NCBI GenBank assembly: GCA_902799705.1
Contig: CADCBP010000009.1
Coordinates: 1 to 64,000, forward strand
Source: an uncultured Bacteroidales bacterium
Lineage (GTDB): Bacteria > Bacteroidota > Bacteroidia > Bacteroidales > Paludibacteraceae
Direction of reading: 5' to 3'
DNA: 64,000 nucleotides
Of the stretch, positions 61,479 through 64,000 are shown piece after piece; the first letter of the stretch is position 1, and each line of letters starts with the position of its first letter. Under the pieces are notes generated by a model. That model searched no databases. It worked only from the letters and a program-made list of their open reading frames with translations, and was not told the origin of the DNA. The position numbers were made by a program, and so were the translations under genes.

Positions 61479-61530
61479 AATGTAATGAACCCCAAAAGTT
61501 TTTTGTTCAACTTTTGGGGTTCATTACATT
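61479..61530. repeat. Perfect 22-bp inverted repeat with 8-nt loop
   Basis: AATGTAATGAACCCCAAAAG (and TT) pairs without mismatch with its complement at 61509-61530. It lies 38 bp downstream of the ATPase stop. It may be an insertion-sequence end remnant, a small transposon or a terminator. Confidence 0.85.
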
Positions 61531-61567
61531 GGATTACCGCTTAAAATAGTGTGTTATGTATGTTTCC

Positions 61568-62755
61568 TTAGTACAGGAAGCCGAACAACCAGAGAGGGAT
61601 CTTGTTGCCAAAACCTACATCTATGCCATCTGCTACCACATAGCTCTCCGGGATATTGGCTATCTGTCCGAAGCCCTTGCTCTTGCCACCTACTTCGAAG
61701 ATATAGGTATTATCAATCAATAAGTCCCCTTTGGCAGGCATAGTCAGTTTATGCGAACACAGCATATTAGACATAAACGTCTCGCGCAACGTTCCCGTAT
61801 CCGAGTTCGGCGATAAGGCATACATCAGATTGGTATTGTCAAACAATATCTTTTCGGGTTTCTGCAGCCTCTTCATACCGGTAGATTTCTGGTACAAGCG
61901 CCGTATCAGTCCGGCTTTCTGGAGCAGGTCCAGCATTTTGTAAACACTGTCTCTGGAGGCTCCTAATTTAGTAGCCAGATCTGATACATTCAGCGTAAAA
62001 GGATTCAACTCGGCTAAGATACCCAATAACACTTTTGTCTTATATACCAACTCATATGAGACTTTCTCCACAGCGGGTATCTCTACATTTATTATCCAAT
62101 CCACCTCCTCTTCCAACCGGGCAGCAAAGCCATCGCCTTCTTCTTTGTAGAAGGGGTAATAGCCGTGCTCCAGATACTGCTCGAAATACTTCTGTACTGG
62201 CAGTTGGTTCGTCAGATGCGCAGCTATCGTTTGATGCGTACGGAGGATTTCATCGAATGGGATTGCGGGTAGTTGTGCTACATTCTCAAACTCCAGGTAT
62301 TCCCGGAAACTCATTCCCTGCATCGTATAAACCCGACAACGGCGCGACAGGTCTGCATCCGTTGAGCTTAGTTGCAGCATGGAGGAGCCGGTAAGCACGA
62401 TATGCAATTTAGGAAAAGCATCATAAATCTCTTTGATCTGCCTGTCCCAGCCGCTATATTTATGTACCTCATCCAAATACAAGTGGGTTACACCATGCGA
62501 AACGAGGAACTCCGCCAGATCAACCAGCGTGTGGGTGGTAAACCAAGATGTATCTACCGAGGCATAAAAGGCCTTCGATGTATCTTCAAAAGTCCGTTTG
62601 ATATGCTGCAAGAGCATGGTCGTTTTGCCAACTCCTTTTGGACCCTTCAGTAAAATCAGCCGGTTATCCCAATTGATATCCCGATAGATATACCTTGTAA
62701 AATCAAGGGTGGTCTCGTCCAATAATTGCTTGTACCGCTGGTTTAATCTTTGCAT
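61568..62755 (-). CDS. AAA+ ATPase with DUF4143 domain
   Basis: The 395-residue protein has Walker A GPKGVGKTT (about 38-46), Walker B HLYLDEVHKYSGWD, a winged-helix-like part (SDLATKLGASRDSVYKMLDLL) and the C-terminal DUF4143 region with LLIDNTYIFEVGGKSK. Many copies of this family occur in Bacteroidota and other bacteria; the role is unclear, perhaps defence- or mobile-element-related. It has its own promoter (62883-62852). The odd surroundings, an inverted repeat on each side, suggest that it was acquired as a unit. Confidence 0.85.
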   Translation of the reverse strand: MQRLNQRYKQLLDETTLDFTRYIYRDINWDNRLILLKGPKGVGKTTMLLQHIKRTFEDTSKAFYASVDTSWFTTHTLVDLAEFLVSHGVTHLYLDEVHKYSGWDRQIKEIYDAFPKLHIVLTGSSMLQLSSTDADLSRRCRVYTMQGMSFREYLEFENVAQLPAIPFDEILRTHQTIAAHLTNQLPVQKYFEQYLEHGYYPFYKEEGDGFAARLEEEVDWIINVEIPAVEKVSYELVYKTKVLLGILAELNPFTLNVSDLATKLGASRDSVYKMLDLLQKAGLIRRLYQKSTGMKRLQKPEKILFDNTNLMYALSPNSDTGTLRETFMSNMLCSHKLTMPAKGDLLIDNTYIFEVGGKSKGFGQIANIPESYVVADGIDVGFGNKIPLWLFGFLY

Positions 62756-62851
62756 AACTGTCGATTGTTTTAGTCAATAATGATGCTGTTTTGACGATTG
62801 GAAAAGACAAATCAGCTCGTATTTTGTCGATTCCAAAAGTCAAATCCGCTG

Positions 62852-62883
62852 CAAAGGTACTACAAATTTTGCACATACGCAAA
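62852..62883 (-). promoter_or_regulatory. Promoter of the AAA+/DUF4143 gene
   Basis: The minus strand has TTTGCGTATGTG, a 20-nt spacer from TTTG, then TACCTTTG (62859-62852). Confidence 0.75.
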
Positions 62884-62887
62884 CATT

Positions 62888-63018
62888 CGGGTGTTTTTTC
62901 GTCCAATAAAATGAAATTTTATGGATTAAATGGGCATATGGGGCGTTTATGCTCGCATAAAAACGACCTATAGGCACATTTAATCCGAGAGCCGTCAGGC
63001 TGGACGAAAAAACACCCG
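62888..63018. other. Multi-stem structured element closed by an 18-bp perfect inverted repeat
   Basis: CGGGTGTTTTTTCGTCCA (62888-62905) and its exact complement (63001-63018) enclose a hairpin ATAAAAT-GAA-ATTTTAT (62906-62922), a 10-bp stem GGATTAAATG/CATTTAATCC (62923-62932 / 62977-62986) that itself encloses TTTATGC-TC-GCATAAA (62946-62961), and AGCC-GTCA-GGCT (62990-63001). It looks like a cloverleaf-type fold or a small mobile element. Confidence 0.7.
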
Positions 63019-63097
63019 CCGTTGCACATATGCCCCGCAAGATGCGACTGTACGTTCGGAGGGAACCCACCCTAAATTTATTTAGGGAAGGGGCGTG

Positions 63098-63129
63098 CCG
63101 AAGTACTACTAATTTTGCAAATATGCAAG
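63098..63129 (-). promoter_or_regulatory. Decayed copy of the ATPase promoter
   Basis: CTTGCATATTTG with exactly 20 nt to TACTTCGG, where TACTTTTG would be active. The spacer (CAAAATTAGTAG) matches that of the ATPase promoter (CAAAATTTGTAG), so the two look like copies. Confidence 0.5.
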
Positions 63130-63201
63130 CGTTTTGGTAAAAAACTTGATTTTTTACGGTTCCAATATGCCAAAGAGTAATCAGCTTTTCAGCTTTTGTA
63201 A

Positions 63202-63228
63202 CCATGCAGGGTAGTCAGCCCTGCATGG
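63202..63228 (-). terminator. Strong hairpin downstream of the last surface-protein gene
   Basis: CCATGCAGGG-TAGTCAG-CCCTGCATGG has a 10-bp perfect stem. It lies 18 bp past the stop of the minus-strand gene. No T-run follows, so termination is likely but unproven. Confidence 0.5.
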
Positions 63229-63245
63229 CTTGTTTAACGTGCTCC

Positions 63246-64000
63246 TTAACGCACTCTCACGCCGGTAGCGTTGTAGATTGCGCCGTCGTTGCGGAGGATA
63301 TAAACCTGACCGTCAATGAGCACCTTGATTGCAGACGGAGCGTCCGGACGGGTAAAGATCTCCTCAATACCTGTAGCTTCGTTGTAGAGGGCTTGGATAG
63401 TTAGATCAGCATTTACGTTGGTGTAACTTCCGCTCCAACCTGTGAAGATATATCCCTCACGAACGGGGTCTTCCGGTGCGGTAGCCGAACCACCTGCATC
63501 CACGATCTCACATTTGAGGGTCGTCTCATCCCAGTCTATGAAGGTAACGAGGTACTGACCTTCTTTCGCGAACATCGCTTTTACGGTGAGGTTGCTTGTA
63601 ACCTTGCTGAAGTCAGCACTCCAACCGGCGAAGGTGTATCCGCTGCGTGCCGGAACGGACGGAGCGACAGCAGCCTGTCCGTAGGTCACTTGCTGCGTAG
63701 CACCGAGTTGCGTACCGTCCCAGTTGAGGAAGGTGACGCTGTAGGTCATTGCCTCGTACTGCGCCTTGACGGTCATGTTCGCTACGACGCGGCTGAAATC
63801 CTTGTCCCAACCGGTGAAGGTATGTCCTTCGCGAACCGGTGTCTGCGACGGAGCGGCAGCAGCGCCGTAATCCACGTTCTGCACCTCTATCTCGCTGTCG
63901 TCCCAATCGACGAAGCGTACGGTGAAGGAAGCGTCCACATCATCGGTGATCGTCGTGAACCATGTTGTCCACGGTGCTTTGTTATACGCATTCAGACTGC
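63246..64000 (-). CDS. 3' part of a surface protein with InlB/Listeria-Bacteroides repeats (partial)
   Basis: The frame is open to the window edge, so the N-terminus lies outside. The visible 250 residues contain three repeats of about 70 residues, each with the Listeria-Bacteroides (Flg_new/InlB B) pattern: FVDWDD, then GYTFAGWSADFSKV, VTFIDWDETT, GYIFTGWSGSYTNV. It ends in KVLIDGQVYILRNDGAIYNA and TGVRVR, the shared terminal motif. A surface adhesin or binding protein is likely. A strong hairpin follows the stop. Confidence 0.8.
   Translation of the reverse strand, partial: SLNAYNKAPWTTWFTTITDDVDASFTVRFVDWDDSEIEVQNVDYGAAAAPSQTPVREGHTFTGWDKDFSRVVANMTVKAQYEAMTYSVTFLNWDGTQLGATQQVTYGQAAVAPSVPARSGYTFAGWSADFSKVTSNLTVKAMFAKEGQYLVTFIDWDETTLKCEIVDAGGSATAPEDPVREGYIFTGWSGSYTNVNADLTIQALYNEATGIEEIFTRPDAPSAIKVLIDGQVYILRNDGAIYNATGVRVR

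Larger units (their letters stand above)
61138..61567. other. Intergenic region upstream of grpE
   Basis: No gene is seen. It holds a sigma54-like promoter with two inverted sites (61151-61206), an 11-nt tandem array (61354-61408) and a perfect 52-bp hairpin (61479-61530). Confidence 0.7.
62756..63245. other. Intergenic region with promoter, multi-stem element and hairpins
   Basis: The long minus-strand open frame here shows no protein character. The region holds the ATPase promoter, the element at 62888-63018, a CCCTAAA-TTTA-TTTAGGG hairpin (63070-63087), a decayed second promoter (63129-63098) and a strong hairpin at 63202-63228. Confidence 0.7.

Noticed and set aside
62840-63205. 121-codon minus-strand frame over the multi-stem element
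   Set aside because: It runs through inverted repeats and two promoters; the composition is not that of a protein gene.

Overview
The window reads as a chromosomal segment from an uncultured Bacteroidales (Bacteroidota). Supporting signs are promoters of the TTTG / TAnnTTTG type with no conserved Shine-Dalgarno site, a Bacteroidota-type long signal peptidase I, a Wzi-family capsule barrel, a DUF4254 gene beside a GT9 gene, a GH28/DUF4861 lipoprotein pair, and six large exported proteins that end in the same short C-terminal motif. No rRNA, tRNA or CRISPR array was recognised. Species or genus cannot be fixed from the sequence.

Layout. (1) 1-6130, minus strand, is a mobile island: a lambda O-like replication initiator with internal iterons, an SH3-like small protein, an HNH nuclease, a small membrane protein, a gene of unknown function and a two-gene BcgI-like restriction-modification system, ending in a broken Sel1-like gene. 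(2) 6505-21914, plus strand, is mostly housekeeping: dapB, signal peptidase I, a WbqC-like gene, ilvE, a POT transporter, rsmI, two flippases around ribE and two FKBP isomerases, truA, then GH28 and DUF4861 lipoproteins. (3) 21915-36939 is mostly minus strand: a tiny peptide gene, a 2441-residue surface protein, a Cys-rich membrane protein, a 697-residue surface protein and a tight operon of M6 metalloprotease, small exported protein, S26-like peptidase and PqqD-like protein. One plus-strand membrane gene sits inside. (4) 37256-45242, plus strand: a cadherin-like surface protein, an Mla-type ABC permease and ATPase, a stand-alone M6 pro-region protein, a second M6 protease, xthA and lptB. (5) 45259-55009, plus strand, is a surface glycan locus (Kelch lipoprotein, Wzi, GT11, DUF4254, GT9, LPS kinase, GT2, two GT4, O-antigen ligase-like). 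It faces minus-strand genes for an outer-membrane barrel, GtrA and a GT39 transferase (54941-59115). (6) 59233-64000, minus strand: dnaJ, grpE, an AAA+/DUF4143 ATPase and the 3' part of another surface protein with InlB-type repeats.

Three themes cut across the genes. First, eleven promoters share an extended -33 box (roughly TTTGCATAT) and exactly 20 nt before TAnnTTTG; two of them carry the same extra upstream element with a covarying palindrome. Second, short tandem repeats of 7-11 nt lie at many gene junctions, where they supply start or stop codons, and also inside coding regions in frame; one array encodes a lipoprotein signal peptide. Third, a separate palindromic element is inserted in frame in lepB, the WbqC-like gene, grpE and perhaps dapB. 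The most system-like unit is the M6 / exported protein / S26 / PqqD operon. The most unusual non-coding object is a multi-stem element at 62888-63018.
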